A stretch of DNA of 64,000 bases from Margaritispora aquatica (GCA_007644065.1 VJWN01000008.1:436411-500410); one strand, 5' to 3'; positions 30,901-40,911 are shown, counted from the first letter of the stretch. The notes: generated by a model from the sequence alone, not told the origin. Numbers and translations: made by a program.

Positions 30901-31549
30901 TCGTTTCCTGGGGCTTTACATCGACCTCTCCATTATCTGTTTCAACTGCGACAGGACTCTTCTTTTTGTTCTCCTTTGCGCCAGATACTGGCTCCTTGAT
31001 ATGCTTCGCAAGCTTATTCTTCCTACTTGTCCTTCGGATTATAGGTTCCTTATGAGGCTTGCTGGCAGAATCATCTGCAGTTGAGGGCGGTACAGAGTTT
31101 GCAGTCAGCTTTGAGGCCTTCAAAGCACTTGTCGCGATCTTTGAGTCGGAGTGTGCTTCACTTTTCTTCACTTCGTTCAGGCTCACAGCTGGCGTTACAA
31201 TCGAGAATTTCGATGCCTTTCGGGGCTTCTGAGCCTTCCCAGATTTTGACCCGGCGGACTTCGATGTAGTCGTATCATTCTTGCCTTCACAATTGGTGGC
31301 AGATGTTGAGAATGGCTTGGAGGAAGATGGTGTTGAAATCGATACGACAGTTCGTTCTGCCGAGCTAACTGCAGGGTGTTGCGCTGCTATATTGCACAAA
31401 CATGATGAGCAAATATATGAATTTCGAACCCTCGAGCTCCTACGAGAGATTGTCGCAAACATAAGGCACAAGTTGGGGAATCTGCTTGTCGTCCTTCCTG
31501 TCGTCGCGTCAAAACTTTTTCTCGCGATGATCTCAGGAGTTGTCAACAT
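27950..31549 (-). CDS. PET127: Pet127-like mitochondrial RNA-processing protein
   Basis: An intronless frame of 1199 residues. The N-terminus is basic and Ser-rich, with a second Met at residue 30 (MFATISRRSSRVRNS) that would also give a good mitochondrial presequence. A Lys/Ser/Pro-rich disordered stretch covers about 80-330. The Pet127 domain spans about 400-880 (VPTLAYNLDRVLFNPGVYQL, FDFGALAPYITSSRDQ, STSSMTSALAHFHFLLS, FHYTTIGDFLLRSQLDAYDP, MFDLKTRAVIAVRMD, YSLQVRMGRMDGIFVAYHNT). A long Glu/Asp/Ser-rich segment interrupts the C-terminal region near 890-1030 before a conserved-looking end. Pet127 is a mitochondrial membrane-associated protein needed for 5' processing and stability of mitochondrial RNAs. 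The acidic insert makes the protein longer than yeast Pet127 and looks lineage-specific. Confidence 0.9.
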   Translation of the reverse strand: MLTTPEIIARKSFDATTGRTTSRFPNLCLMFATISRRSSRVRNSYICSSCLCNIAAQHPAVSSAERTVVSISTPSSSKPFSTSATNCEGKNDTTTSKSAGSKSGKAQKPRKASKFSIVTPAVSLNEVKKSEAHSDSKIATSALKASKLTANSVPPSTADDSASKPHKEPIIRRTSRKNKLAKHIKEPVSGAKENKKKSPVAVETDNGEVDVKPQETISKQLKTSRTTIVKPKPKLSGKDVTITRIKTRPSPPPVRRIHTNVVEEPQPAEESDDAGSVKQDIENFASGLNSAQKGPMAEPLHTRRTLVELIQSGRLKGEHRLKAIKLLRRLLLVQPAQPRASSPEAQKAQKPVAKEQSLKQALLSQKPGDYISDKAPRNPNLSYGKAGSRVFVRTLPGPVKISKDSTEYEVKTLSADDLKLVPLESDGIEVPTLAYNLDRVLFNPGVYQLQDPRSKVYNFDPYLQNIMQPSDFDFGALAPYITSSRDQTLLGKAKENNKKYTGSTSSMTSALAHFHFLLSAWRPITTGTLSKQFPVEHESFTALQRAPNAIFLRNRDGVFAIDADKQYDNANILMMLGKSLEKVLTMSTDDFERYRKGNSHVISEEERTAPEAFHYTTIGDFLLRSQLDAYDPRLPGTGMFDLKTRAVIAVRMDAEQFEEGRGYQIRNRHGEWESYEREYFDMIRAAFLKYSLQVRMGRMDGIFVAYHNTAKIFGFQYISLPEMDLALHGTEDTKVGDDEFKLSLELLNRVLDRATAKFPGESLRMHFETRDAPTPYMYIFAEPVTEQRIEQIQNTNKAVIQEFERKVCGLPGKDLTDEQRRAAWDNIRAEVAESVAMDEHNPEDLEDSEVFGELSPDIAAVEQVTAVDAENEEVEAEVEAMSTEEIQEMEKIISTESVEGEEQNEETSPAEEVEELNDENTLLEEAKSEPTSQDADVMSSEVTEDVVKENEGEESAVEDPEQPFIDEDGELEKLTSEKDSAALEDSEPPKSNTEEGETDTLRFKVEKGLDKRMLGMTLTIRNKLDGKYIERPDNLDDGKNWEVEYAIEEMQPASTMKNYNMCVKRRANILVKSVDLADETSLNNLFIQTIKRLSAEGRLWRENEDLKEQKMPIKTLYPVNGETIRYREGVELEAEAEEEAQVVALESDEVEHEESQTESDVSSQDLDDSSSEASHESAATEAQSETAEPETKSEDGKKQ

Positions 31550-31791
31550 TTTGACAGGGGTTTGAGCGCCACGTCCCGTGCCGGTAGAGGACTGCTAAAG
31601 ATCATCTACCTAGGTAGGTGTAGGTTCTTCAGAATGAGTAACAAATCACAAGAACAAGATGTTATCACTATATTTCACTCGAATACCTCATTTTGACTAG
31701 ATCATAGGATTTCATTGCTCAAGACAACTTTCTGCCTTTCTGATCTTGAGGAAGTTAACCTCATCATGATATTCAGAACGATATTGAGGAT

Positions 31792-33013
31792 TTAAAGTGA
31801 GTTCCATACACCAACATAGTCAACCTCCAGTCCGACCGATGGGCCTCCAATTGTCATATTGTTTGGTGGACCGGGCCAATTTCCACCCACAGCGACATTC
31901 AGCAATAAGAACTTCGGTCCACGAGCCAACTCTTCCCATGTCGCTTCATCGCCGACTGTGTTGCCAGAAATCGTAAACTTCTTGTCGCCGTCAAGATACC
32001 AGTTTATCGTCTCATTCAACCAAGTTCCATCCATGCTTCTATCCACCACGAAACCGATGGTATGCCACTCGCCGCGAGAGAATAGTGTTCCTCCATTGCC
32101 GAGTCCATTGTACTCATTGCAAGGTCCTCCCGGGGCAAATCCACAATGGGCTGTGAAATATGAAAGATTTCCCCCTGCGTACACGGTCAGCCATCACTCC
32201 TTTCGAGTCTGAGGTCTAGGGCCTGAGAATCGGATCTCTCAAGATAGCACTCTAGATCTAACTTCAATAGCTTGCTCTCTGTGCACAGAGGAGAAGCTTT
32301 TTGAGATATGAAATCATCACTAACCAGAGACAACCTCCAAAAAATCCCATTCTGAAACCTGCGGCCAATTCGTATAATTACCACGGAAATCACTTCCTAA
32401 AGCCCAGAACGCAGGCCAGATACCTTGCTGGTGTTTCTGCTCGGCAGTCCCAATTTTCAGTCTGCCCTCAACAAGCATTTTACCTCCCGCCTTGACTTGG
32501 AAGTTCGATCGTTGTGTCTCGATTCTTGCTGAGGTCCATGTGCCATCTGATTGTAGCTGTGGAATGATAGCAAGACGGTTCTGGCCTGTGATATGAAGGT
32601 TTGATGTCGAGTTTGTGTATACTTGAAACTCATTATTGCCCCATCCTATGTTCAACAGAGAATTGAGTTAGCAACGTTTATCTAGAAGACTATAAGGAGA
32701 TGACTAGACCTTGGGACAAAAACCGGTGCTACAACTCTTGATCGTACCAGAGCCCGTTTCCTTATATTCGAAGAAACATGGTATTAGAACTGAAAAGTGA
32801 AGATGGAGACTTACGCTCAGCACCTCCAGGATAGGAAGTCCCCAAATCTGTGATCCAAGTAGACGAGGATGGAAGAGTGTTCTTCTTGCCTGAAAAGGTT
32901 TCCAGAAAGGTATTACTATATCCAGCCTTTTTGAAAGCTGCGTCAGATCGCACTTCAATAGAAGCAGCTACGACAATCTTCGCTAATATGAGAACTTGAA
33001 TGAGAGACTTCAT
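31792..33013 (-). CDS. Secreted GH16 endo-beta-1,3(4)-glucanase-like hydrolase
   Basis: Three exons (32815-33013, 32325-32645, 31792-32174) encode 300 residues. A signal peptide (MKSLIQVLILAKIVVAAS) is followed by FLETFSG. Then come PGGAERWGNNEFQVYTNS across the first splice, IWPAFWALG, and the catalytic signature SEWDFLEVVSG with the E-x-D-x-x-E triad intact. YFTAHCGFAPGG, GEWHTIGFVVDRS and LLLNVAVGGNWPG complete the GH16 jelly roll. The fold cleaves beta-1,3 or mixed-linkage glucans of cell walls. Intron 1 is 169 nt and contains an internal TATAAG/GTCTAG pair that could define a cryptic exon, but that exon would introduce a stop. The function is either remodelling of the fungal wall or attack on plant/algal glucans. 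Confidence 0.92.
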
Positions 33014-34032
33014 GGCAGAGATGAGTATTAGATAGATAGTAAATCTGAAATAAATGTAGGAGCCGTGTAAAAGAGTGTAAAAAGGAATGCTAAGAGAGTG
33101 TAACGCAAGTTCTGCACAAGCCTACGGAGTACAGAATAAGGTGGTTAGACAGGTGCTCTTGTATCCATTGATGCAGAAATCGGCCGAACTCCATGATTGC
33201 CGGTCAAATGCTTGAGAATTCCAATATCTCCGCAGGACGTGAAGGTTAAATCCTAAATAGATCAATGCTATGTTGATTTCAAAGCGCTGCAGCATTTGCG
33301 AATGCCGTCAATTAAATCACAGGATCTCCGTCCAGGATGTGCATAGCTGCTATCAAACCATTGTGCCATATGGGGTAGAGATTTGATATGAAATCTCCGC
33401 CTTTATCCGTGGCAGACGATTCATTTCTAGGAGAGTTGGAGGTTGGTGCGTTTATAAGAACAACCGGTAGACTTTTATGATATTGAGTACCAAGAGCCTG
33501 AAACGAGACAAATCAGTGAAATGAAAATCGTATATCCAAACTTTATTAAATGAATTTCCTGGAGCTCCGGCTAAAGAAACTTTCCGAACACGACAATCCA
33601 TCTTGTACTTTTTCCCTCTCTCGTTGAAAAAAGGACAATATCCAGGAGGTGTGACACATGATACTAGATACATTTCTCGAACAAAATAGAAACAGAATTT
33701 GTAGAGCATCCCTTGTGATCTTGTCTGAAGAATTGAGAACTGAAAGCTGCACACTTGAACACCATGAGCTGTCAACGTACTTCGAACGACAATTTCATGT
33801 ACTAGAGCATGCATAAACAGGTGATCAAAAAGCAAATTAATAGAACAAACTTTCACGTGCGATCGAGAGTTCGTCCATCGACCCTGTGGAAGGGTAATAG
33901 CCAGCTTTGCTTGATATTTTTTGATGGTGATAATGATGTTTGTTTATCGGTTAACAATACAATGAGGATGGCGTTTTGGATGCAAGCCATCCCGAGGCCG
34001 TCTACATGTCCACCTCAACGATGCGGCAGATC
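33014..34032. other. Intergenic with a TACGGAGTA site
   Basis: No gene is supported. TACGGAGTA at 33123-33131 matches the arms of the inverted repeat at 14252-14332. The minus ORFs at 33452-33856 have no domain. Confidence 0.4.
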
Positions 34033-34143
34033 TACGGAGGTGCAGGGGGTAAAGATTTACTCACCGCTTTCATTTGCCCTCGAGTTTTGTACTGGCAGAA
34101 GCAGGCAGTAGGTAGGTAAATCTTTATCCCCTGCACCTCCGTA
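34033..34143. repeat. Inverted repeat, 28-bp arms (hairpin 1)
   Basis: The left arm at 34033-34060 begins TACGGAGGTGCAGGGGGTAA. The right arm at 34116-34143 is its reverse complement with one mismatch. The arms enclose a 55-bp spacer. The TA ends and size suit a mariner/MITE-type solo element. Confidence 0.75.
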
Positions 34144-34190
34144 AGTTCCACCCGCCAAGCTAGAAATCCGTGATCTAGCTTGGTGGAACT
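34144..34190. repeat. Inverted repeat directly abutting hairpin 1 (hairpin 2)
   Basis: AGTTCCACC-cgcc-AAGCTAGA (34144-34164) pairs with TCTAGCTTGGTGGAACT (34174-34190). This is a 17-bp stem with a 4-nt bulge and a 9-nt loop. It starts at the base after hairpin 1 ends. Confidence 0.7.
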
Positions 34191-34311
34191 GGGAATAATC
34201 CGACAATCACCTCTGCTTTTGTCATCCTTTTCATCGTCATCATCGACTTGGTTGTGAGAACCTACAGACTCGGAGCCTTACCGCAAATTAAGTCTATCTA
34301 CATCAACCAGA

Positions 34312-34925
34312 ATGGCAGGACAAAGCCAGAGAAACTATATACTGTGCGTTTACAATGGAACGGCAGTAAGTGACACGGAAGTATTGGTCTCCTGCCTTGC
34401 TCGACTTGGTAAGATATTTTTGAAGATGCAGTGTGTATTTTTAATCTTTGAGGCCGGAAGCTTTGACGACCCAGAAGACGCTCTCAGAGAACTCGACACT
34501 AGGCTCAAATACCTCGGGGTGTGCAGGTCTATTGTGTTGAGAAATACGACCCACGCATATGAGGTTGACAGAAATCCTGTTGGTCGATCGATATTGATAC
34601 CAAGGTCGAAGTTAGAACTATGGCGCATCCCATACCTCAAACTTTGAGCAAAATAAAGGAGCTATTTGAGAGGACAGACTCGAGCAAGATTGTGTTCGAT
34701 AAGGAAGCGTGGTTGAACGATGTGATACTTACATTGCAAGATGTTGTCAGTTTGATGAATACTAGGTTGGAGATTATTCGACTTTTTGCACAATGGACTT
34801 TCGAATCCTGCTCACCATTATGACACATTTGCCTTGCGGAATAGTGAAGGATACAAGCCAATCACTGACATGATCATACTTCTGTCCTCGACTTCAAGAG
34901 ATGCGCAATTCTCGATAGTTCGATG
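34312..34925 (+). pseudogene. Broken GT69 alpha-1,3-mannosyltransferase (CAP59/CMT1-like)
   Basis: The family landmarks appear in the right order but in changing frames. FEAGSFDDPEDALRELD, then CRSIVLRNTTHAYEVDR and LELWRIPYLKL, lie in the frame of ATG 34312 up to a TGA at 34647. KIVFDKEAWLNDVILTLQDV continues one frame over (34620-34823). GDYSTFCTMDF and finally HYDTFALRNSEGY need two further shifts, ending at 34925. The C-terminal half expected for the family (the Trp-rich, Arg-rich segment after the Ala-Leu-Arg motif) is absent. Instead the MFS transporter begins about 180 bp downstream. At least three frameshifts plus truncation make this a pseudogene. Intact relatives transfer mannose onto capsule or cell-wall glycans in the Golgi. 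Confidence 0.75.
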
Positions 34926-35101
34926 ATTGGGCTTGATTTTGTTTCGATGACTACAAACATCCAATAACTAACTGCCTATAGTGTTTGCTTCAACTAGTGC
35001 TGACACATAACAAGAGTGGGGGTGAAGCCTGTTATAAAATTCTCTATGCTGCAATGCTTGAACAATTCACGCCTGATACAATAAAGGAATTGGAAACTAT
35101 C

Positions 35102-36492
35102 ATGGCATTACAAACATCTAGTATGGAGCTAAACAATCTCTCCAATGGCAACGAGAACAATCTCGAGGCAAGCGTTGAGCACCTAGAAGACTCTTCTCTC
35201 AATCATGAATTCTCTCTTCCACCAGCCGATGGCGGCAAAGCAGCATGGCTCTTCCTAGCCGCAGCATTTGTAGTCGAAGTACTTGTGTGGGGTTTCTCGT
35301 TCTCTTTCGGGGTATTTCAGGAGTATTACAGTACTCATGAGCCGTTTTCTTCTAACCCCTCTGGCATCGCTGTTGTGGGGACAACGGCAACTGGAATAAT
35401 GTACATGTCCGGTCTTGTTCTCTATCCTGCATACAAGAAATGGCCGTATCTTGCAAATACTTCCAAGTGGGCTGGGCTCCCACTGATGGCTGCAGGTTTA
35501 GTTGGAGCTTCTTTCGCAAAAGATAGCAATGGACTCATTGCAACTCAAGGCGTGCTTTATGGAATTGGAGGAAGCATTCTATACTGTCCATTGCTTGTGC
35601 TCATCGACGAGTGGTTCATTAAGCGAAAGGGTCTTGCTTTTGGAATCTTGTTTGTATGTATACCCTATCCTGCTCAGTGCCTTGGCTAAGTATCTTGCAG
35701 GCAGGGACAGGAGGTGGTGGTCTTATCACACCGTTTCTTCTTAACACACTTCTCGAGAAGTATGGTTTTCGCACAGCTCTCCGCATCTGGGCTGTAGCTT
35801 TGATCATTCTTGCCTCACCACTCATCTACTTCCTCCGCCCTCGACTTCCCATCTCCCCTGTGTCGCAAGTTCCACGGTATGGTCTTGGCTTCCTCGGAGA
35901 TCGTGGCTTCTGGCTTCTTCAAGTTGGATTGGCCTTTGAATCTCTCGGCTATTTCATTCCATCAATTTACCTACCTTCGTTCGCCAGCTCGTTGGGCCTC
36001 TCATCTTCAAAAGGGACGATGCTTGTTGCTCTCCTCAACGCAGCTGGTGTGTTCGCTTCCGTAGCAATGGGAATGTTAGTCGACCGCTTCCACGTAACGA
36101 CCGTCATCCTTATTAGCACCGTCGGGGCGACGATCTCAGTATTTCTCTTGTGGGGCCTTTCTACCGCCTTGCCTCTTCTATGCACCTTCAGCATTGTGTA
36201 TGGCTTCTTCGCAGGCGGATTCTCGAGCACAAACGCAGGCGTTATCAAGATGGTCAAAATGCAAGACCAAAGTGCTGATGTGGGGATCATGATCGGGATC
36301 ATCAGCGCGGCGAGGGGACTGGGCTCTATCGCTAGTGGACCTTTGTCTGAGGCATTGGTGAAGGGCAAGCCGTGGGCTGGGGAAGCAAGGTTTGCGTATG
36401 GTAGTGGGTATGGAGATCTGATTGTTTTCACTGGAGTCACCGCGGCGTTTGGAGGCATGAGCTTTTTGGGCAAGAGGCTGGGCTGGATGTAG
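35102..36492 (+). CDS. MFS transporter, monocarboxylate-porter (MCT) type
   Basis: Two exons with intron 35654-35700; 447 residues from ATG 35102. The frame is open upstream to about 34985, but this ATG is the first before the acidic cytosolic N-terminus (an internal ATG follows at 35126). The MCT signature DGGKAAW is followed by an ~11-12 helix membrane domain with SFGVFQEYY, GIGGSILYCP, AGTGGGGLITPFLL, RPRLP and the second-half motif MLVDRFHVTT. Fungal MCT-like carriers export or import small organic acids and secondary metabolites. The gene lies between the broken mannosyltransferase and the twin YG-repeat genes, so an exporter role for their product is possible, but nothing in the sequence proves it. 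Confidence 0.88.
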
Positions 36493-36875
36493 AGGATATG
36501 GTATCAGATGAGGAACTCTAACATGCTAGCATGTGCCCACAGTGTTACGGAATCAAGAAGATCACAGTCAAGAAGGCTTTACAACTGATTAACACAGTGA
36601 CTTCTTTCTCTTCAATTCCTTCCAGTGTTGATTGCCCAGAGAGGTCTTATTACAAAATAATCGCATATTAATTTGTGCTTGGCCTTGCCTTGGCCTCAGC
36701 TCGCATCAAAAGATTGTAACACAAGCGCACCGAATCAAATTCCAAAGGATTGCAAGGTGCCAAGACATAAAATTGCAAATTTCAACATCGTTTGCCCGCT
36801 CTCATCCGAATCTTCGCACATTATATTGCTTTGTCTCGTCTGCAGTAAACATGGAGTCTACCCGAGCTGAAGAGC
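36493..36875. other. Intergenic
   Basis: Convergent 3' flanks; nothing recognisable. Confidence 0.5.
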
Positions 36876-37247
36876 TCATGCTTCAACGACTTCGGCTTCA
36901 GCTTCAAGACGGCGGTATGTTCCGTAATTACTGTATGATCCGTACCCGGTAGGAGTTGGAGTTGGTCTACTGCTCGTGGTGGAAGGCTGCGGATAGTTCT
37001 GGTACTGTCCATATGCTTTGAGTGAGGACGGTTGATTAGAATGTTTCAATTTGATTAAAAAATATCTCAATTACTTACCACCGTACTGACCATAGTCTGG
37101 TATTGCATTAGTATATAACTTCTCATATCAAGGTAAGGATATCTTACTGCCATACTGAGGATTGGGTTCAGCGATTGGAGCCGGCGCTGGAGCAGCTGAG
37201 ATGAGAACTGCAGATGCTGCAAACAAGAGAGCAAAAGTGATCTTCAT
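36876..37247 (-). CDS. Small secreted Tyr-Gly-rich protein A (candidate RiPP precursor)
   Basis: Three exons (37148-37247, an 18-nt micro-exon 37079-37096, and 36876-37015) encode 85 residues. A signal peptide, MKITFALLFAASAVLISA, is followed by an APAPAP linker. The rest is a Tyr/Gly/Gln-rich series (NYGQYG, AYGQYQNYP, GYGSYSNYGTY) around a Ser/Thr/Pro spacer. It ends in a dibasic RR and an acidic LEAEAEVVEA tail. RR followed by EA repeats resembles Kex2 plus dipeptidyl-aminopeptidase processing sites. It is a paralog of the gene at 38548-38884: the same signal peptide type and the same YGxYxxYP and YGxYxxYGTY words. A UstYa-type oxidase sits 3.7 kb away, so it may be a precursor of a Tyr-crosslinked peptide. 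A structural wall protein is the alternative. Confidence 0.75.
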
Positions 37248-37354
37248 ATTAGAGATGTGATCGCGAGATAAAATAGGATACTTGTGTGCTAGGGAATTTG
37301 AAGATGTAGATTGGAGACGAGTAGAGAATGAACATCTCCCAGCGGCCGGGTACA

Positions 37355-37363
37355 CTATATATG
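37355..37363 (-). promoter_or_regulatory. TATA box of YG-repeat gene A
   Basis: ATATATAGT on the minus strand, about 110 bp upstream of ATG 37247. The paralog has TTATATATC at a similar distance. Confidence 0.45.
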
Positions 37364-38547
37364 CTTCTCCATCATGAAAAGCTAGGGCTCTGCGGGCACG
37401 GAGCTGGATTAAACTATATCTTCATATGCTAAAATCGCTCTTGGAGCAATGTACACAAGGATGATGAAATCTACTTCCTTGACATTCCCATACCTACTCC
37501 ATCTCGGACTTAGCAGCCTCCAATATTGCAACCCACCCAAACCCTCATTAGCTTCAATTTTAGGTTCAAGCTACGAGAAGCACATTAAGCAGAAGCTTCA
37601 CGCTACTCATTTGCACGAAGAAACCTAAGTTCTCCGAGCCTCATTCAAGGAAGGCCAAAGTGCCTAACAAAGGAAAGCTACATGAAATTTTCATCTAGCA
37701 GGCAGTATCTACATAAATTTATGAATATATTCAAGTGTATAGAATTGGTAGCATTTAAATCTCATAGCTGTCACCTGTAGACACACAAGTGCGGAGCGCT
37801 TTAAGTTGAAGGGAGTTCGAGAAAGCATGAATGTATCGCATATTGACCAAGGAGGAATCATACCAGCACATGCATGGCGGCAACTAATTTTGTTAATCGC
37901 AGCCAACCACGACAGGTGGTGGGAGAGTTTTCGGTAACACCGCAACGATCCAATGACATTCTCGCCGGCTATGCTAACAAGCATGCCGCAAACCGTCCTT
38001 ACAGAGCGGCTGAGCTAGAATTAGGCTCTTCTAGTAAATGGTAGTTTTAAATGATGTGATGCTCACAAGGTTTCTTGCTAAACATGGAGCGGGTGCATGT
38101 TAGCACCTAATTACTATGCCTTGGTAATCACTCACACAATTTAACTTAATTTTTGATTATCTTTGTAACACGAAACTTTACCCAAATTCCAATAGCATCA
38201 TGTTGGGCCGGAGTACATCAGTAAGCCTCTTCTTAATATAGCTACTTTAGACCATGAAGGTTATTTTCTGCAAATTGTATTTTTCAATCGAATTCTGTAA
38301 CATACACAGTGATAGTTTTAGGAGATTTAGATAATCTCCAATTAAGATTACTCATTCACATGTTCTTAATGATTGTGGTGCCTGTACATCTGCTGCGCTT
38401 ACAACCCAAGTGATTGTGAAATTTCCTGAAAGCAAAACACCAAGGTTCCCACTCATGAATTCGGCCCTCTCGCTTAGCCAATTTCATTTGCATTCGAAAG
38501 CGATTCAACACTTCAGAGCAGAACCTCCCGATTTCATTGCAGGGCCA
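37364..38547. other. Intergenic
   Basis: No gene is supported. Apart from the promoter of gene A, I see no exon-like frames. Confidence 0.45.
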
Positions 38548-38884
38548 CTACACCTCATCCTCGACACACTCATCGTACGTGCCATAATCCTCGTACTTTC
38601 CGTAACTCTCTTTCACCTCTGGATAAGTTTCGTACTTTCCGTAACCACCTTCCGGCTCTGGATAGTTGTCGTACTTCCCATAATCTAGGCAATAGATCAG
38701 TGGTGTTCAATGAGCGAGCCATCCAAACAAGGATGGCTGTTTATGACTTACTCCCATATCCGTCTGCTGCTGCTTTCGGGACAGGCTCTGGTGCAGGTTC
38801 TGGTGCAGGTTCTGGTGCAGCTGTTGGTGCAGCGCTCACAAATACAGCAGATGCTGCAAGGAGTATAGCGAATATGATCTTCAT
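38548..38884 (-). CDS. Small secreted Tyr-Gly-repeat protein B (candidate RiPP precursor)
   Basis: Two exons (38752-38884 and 38548-38684; intron GTAAGT...GCCTAG) encode 89 residues. A signal peptide (MKIIFAILLAASAVFVSA) is followed by a PAPEPAPEPAPEP linker. Exon 2 consists of three 13-residue repeats, each beginning YGKY and continuing with an acidic residue, a Tyr and an acidic spacer (YGKYDNYPEPEGG, YGKYETYPEVKES, YGKYEDYGTYDEC), then an acidic tail. There is no KR/RR site between the repeats. Repetition of a short Tyr core behind a signal peptide is the layout of dikaritin precursors, which UstYa-family oxidases cyclise; such an oxidase lies 2.0 kb upstream. Lack of dibasic sites argues that, if processed, another protease is used. 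The gene is too finely split to appear as one long frame. Confidence 0.78.
38566..38682 (-). repeat. Three 39-bp tandem repeats coding YGKY units
   Basis: Copies at 38644-38682, 38605-38643 and 38566-38604 share TA(T/C)GG(G/A)AAGTACGA at their starts. They diverge in the acidic spacer, so the Tyr core is kept while the linker changes. Confidence 0.8.
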
Positions 38885-38998
38885 ATTTGTAATGATGTTC
38901 TATAAATAGTTGGTTGAGAGAAGAGGATCGAGGGAGTAGGAAGTGAAAGCTGGAGAAGATGTTGAAAAAAAACGATCTCGATAGCAATAGAGGGACAT

Positions 38999-39008
38999 GA
39001 TATATAAC
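38999..39008 (-). promoter_or_regulatory. TATA box of YG-repeat gene B
   Basis: TTATATATC on the minus strand, about 117 bp before ATG 38884. Confidence 0.45.
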
Positions 39009-40911
39009 TTGTTCAGCAAAAATGTCTCGTGGTATGCCCGGCACGATCTGCCCTCTCTCCCTGTATCTGAAGAGAGCCAAGGTTGATCTTGCGAAGAGCT
39101 TACCAAAAAAGACACATGCAGACCAGAGCAATGACGAGATAGAAATTGCATTGCCACATATTCAGCGGGACTGCAGAAATCTAAAGAACCTTTTCTTTGT
39201 CGATCTGGATGTCCTCTGTGTCTGAAAGGGTGAAATAACGCAGCCCTAAGACATTCCTTTCCCAATTGACTTCATGTTCAATGGATCTACCAACGACCCA
39301 GAGTAATTCAAGGCAGGGCTTAGAAGACACAAACAAGACATCATAAGAAGCTCCGCGGCCGTGAAACATCGGCCACCACCAGTAGATCTTGTCTGATGCC
39401 CAAGAATCACCAAGAGATTCGGATTTAAAGATTTACATCAACGCTCGTGTATGCAAGACATATTACAAAAGTTAACAGGAATTGAAGCATTGTCGTTGAA
39501 ATCAAGAAAAGTGCGTGATTTCTTCTCTTACAAATTGAATCCGAAGGTTATAAATTCTCAAAGCAATTGTGGTCCAAGACATTCACAAAAGTGAGGTTAT
39601 TCCAGAATATCTTGACTCAACTCGTAAATAAAGAGGACATATTAAGCCTGTCTTGCAGAGAAGTTTTAGCTATCCCAATAAGGCAAGATGACAAGGGAAA
39701 TAAGCTTCATGCCGACCTACCCAAAATACATACCAAAGCATTCCCAATCGCCACTGCATGATAGTAGCGAGGAGCAGAGGTGCATAAACCCACCTACAGA
39801 GCAAGAAGCCCCGCACTCGGTCATCCCGTTGTCCAACGACCTGCCCACCATCGCACTTCTCCCGTAAAGTTTGGAACCTGCTGAATGGAATCAGCCCCGC
39901 ATACCAACGCCTCAAGTCTCTTGTCAATGTGCCGAGTCCGGATCTACAGACATCACACAACTCATGTGAACTCTCACACCACCATAAATCATACATCATA
40001 CATCATACGAGCACCATATAAGCTAGATGTTGTGATAGCGGGTGTAGTGGATTGTGGGATTGTGGGATTGAGATGTCCAGTAATCGAGTCTCAAGAATAG
40101 TTTAGAAACGTCGAAAGTAGGCTTGGTCGAGCTTGCTAAAGTAGCCTTTCGGCCAGATCAGCCTTATAATCTCCACTTTACTTTTCTCTATTTCTTAAGT
40201 TATTTATTCAGTATTAATTTAAAAAGCTTATTCCACGTAGTAAATATAACTCCTACATATTAATTTTATTCATTTAAAGAAAATTTGTTTTGACTTATCA
40301 AATACTAAAGTTATTTAGGTTCTTAGTTTCTTCTAAGAATTCTTTTTTGGTTTTCTAGAATCGAAAAAGGGTCCCACGAAGTGACATGAGTAGTGTACAC
40401 AGCTGTAAGCGAGCTAGGCCTTCTCTCGGTTAGATGGGAGTCACTGACGGCGGGGTAGGATGTACTTCCGTAGATGCGGGGTCAAGTGTCTCGTTCGTCC
40501 GCTCTAAGCTTTAACCGTTTCCAAACTTACCTATATGTCAAGACAGGCTTAGACTTTGTTTTTAGCCCTCCCTAGGTCAGCCACAATTACAGTTGAAACT
40601 AGCTCGCATGCTGTGATCTACTAGCGCTTTCGACAAGCAACTATGCGCCTCTCTCATTATCTTGTGCTGCTCTTTACTGGTGCTTGGAGAAGAGAAGGTT
40701 GCATCATAGATAAGTGATGAGCATGGAGATCATACCTGCTTGATAAGAACTAGCATGTGGTACAAGTGCCATTTCCTCACCTGGTATCGATATTCATTCA
40801 TCCTCATCAAATCGCTTAAACTTGTATAGCTCATCTTTCTCTCCAAGTATGCTTATTTAATTTATCCCGAATATTCAGATCCAAATCATCCATTGCTGCT
40901 AAGTCAATATA
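39009..40911. other. Intergenic between YG-repeat gene B and the UstYa gene
   Basis: No gene is supported. A CATACATCATACATCATACG repeat lies near 39990-40010. 40190-40330 is A/T-rich. This 1.9 kb separates divergent genes and could hold shared control elements. Confidence 0.4.

Noticed and set aside
27950..31549. Long plus-strand ORFs (215 and 135 codons) inside PET127
   Set aside because: Shadows of the acidic, Ser-rich PET127 coding strand; no independent support.
32647..32815. Cryptic exon inside GH16 intron 1
   Set aside because: Including it introduces a stop in the GH16 frame, while direct splicing gives the conserved AERWGNNEF reading.
40190..40330. A/T-rich patch as a transposon relic
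   Set aside because: No terminal repeats, no coding fragments and weaker TA bias than the island at 2660-2890.
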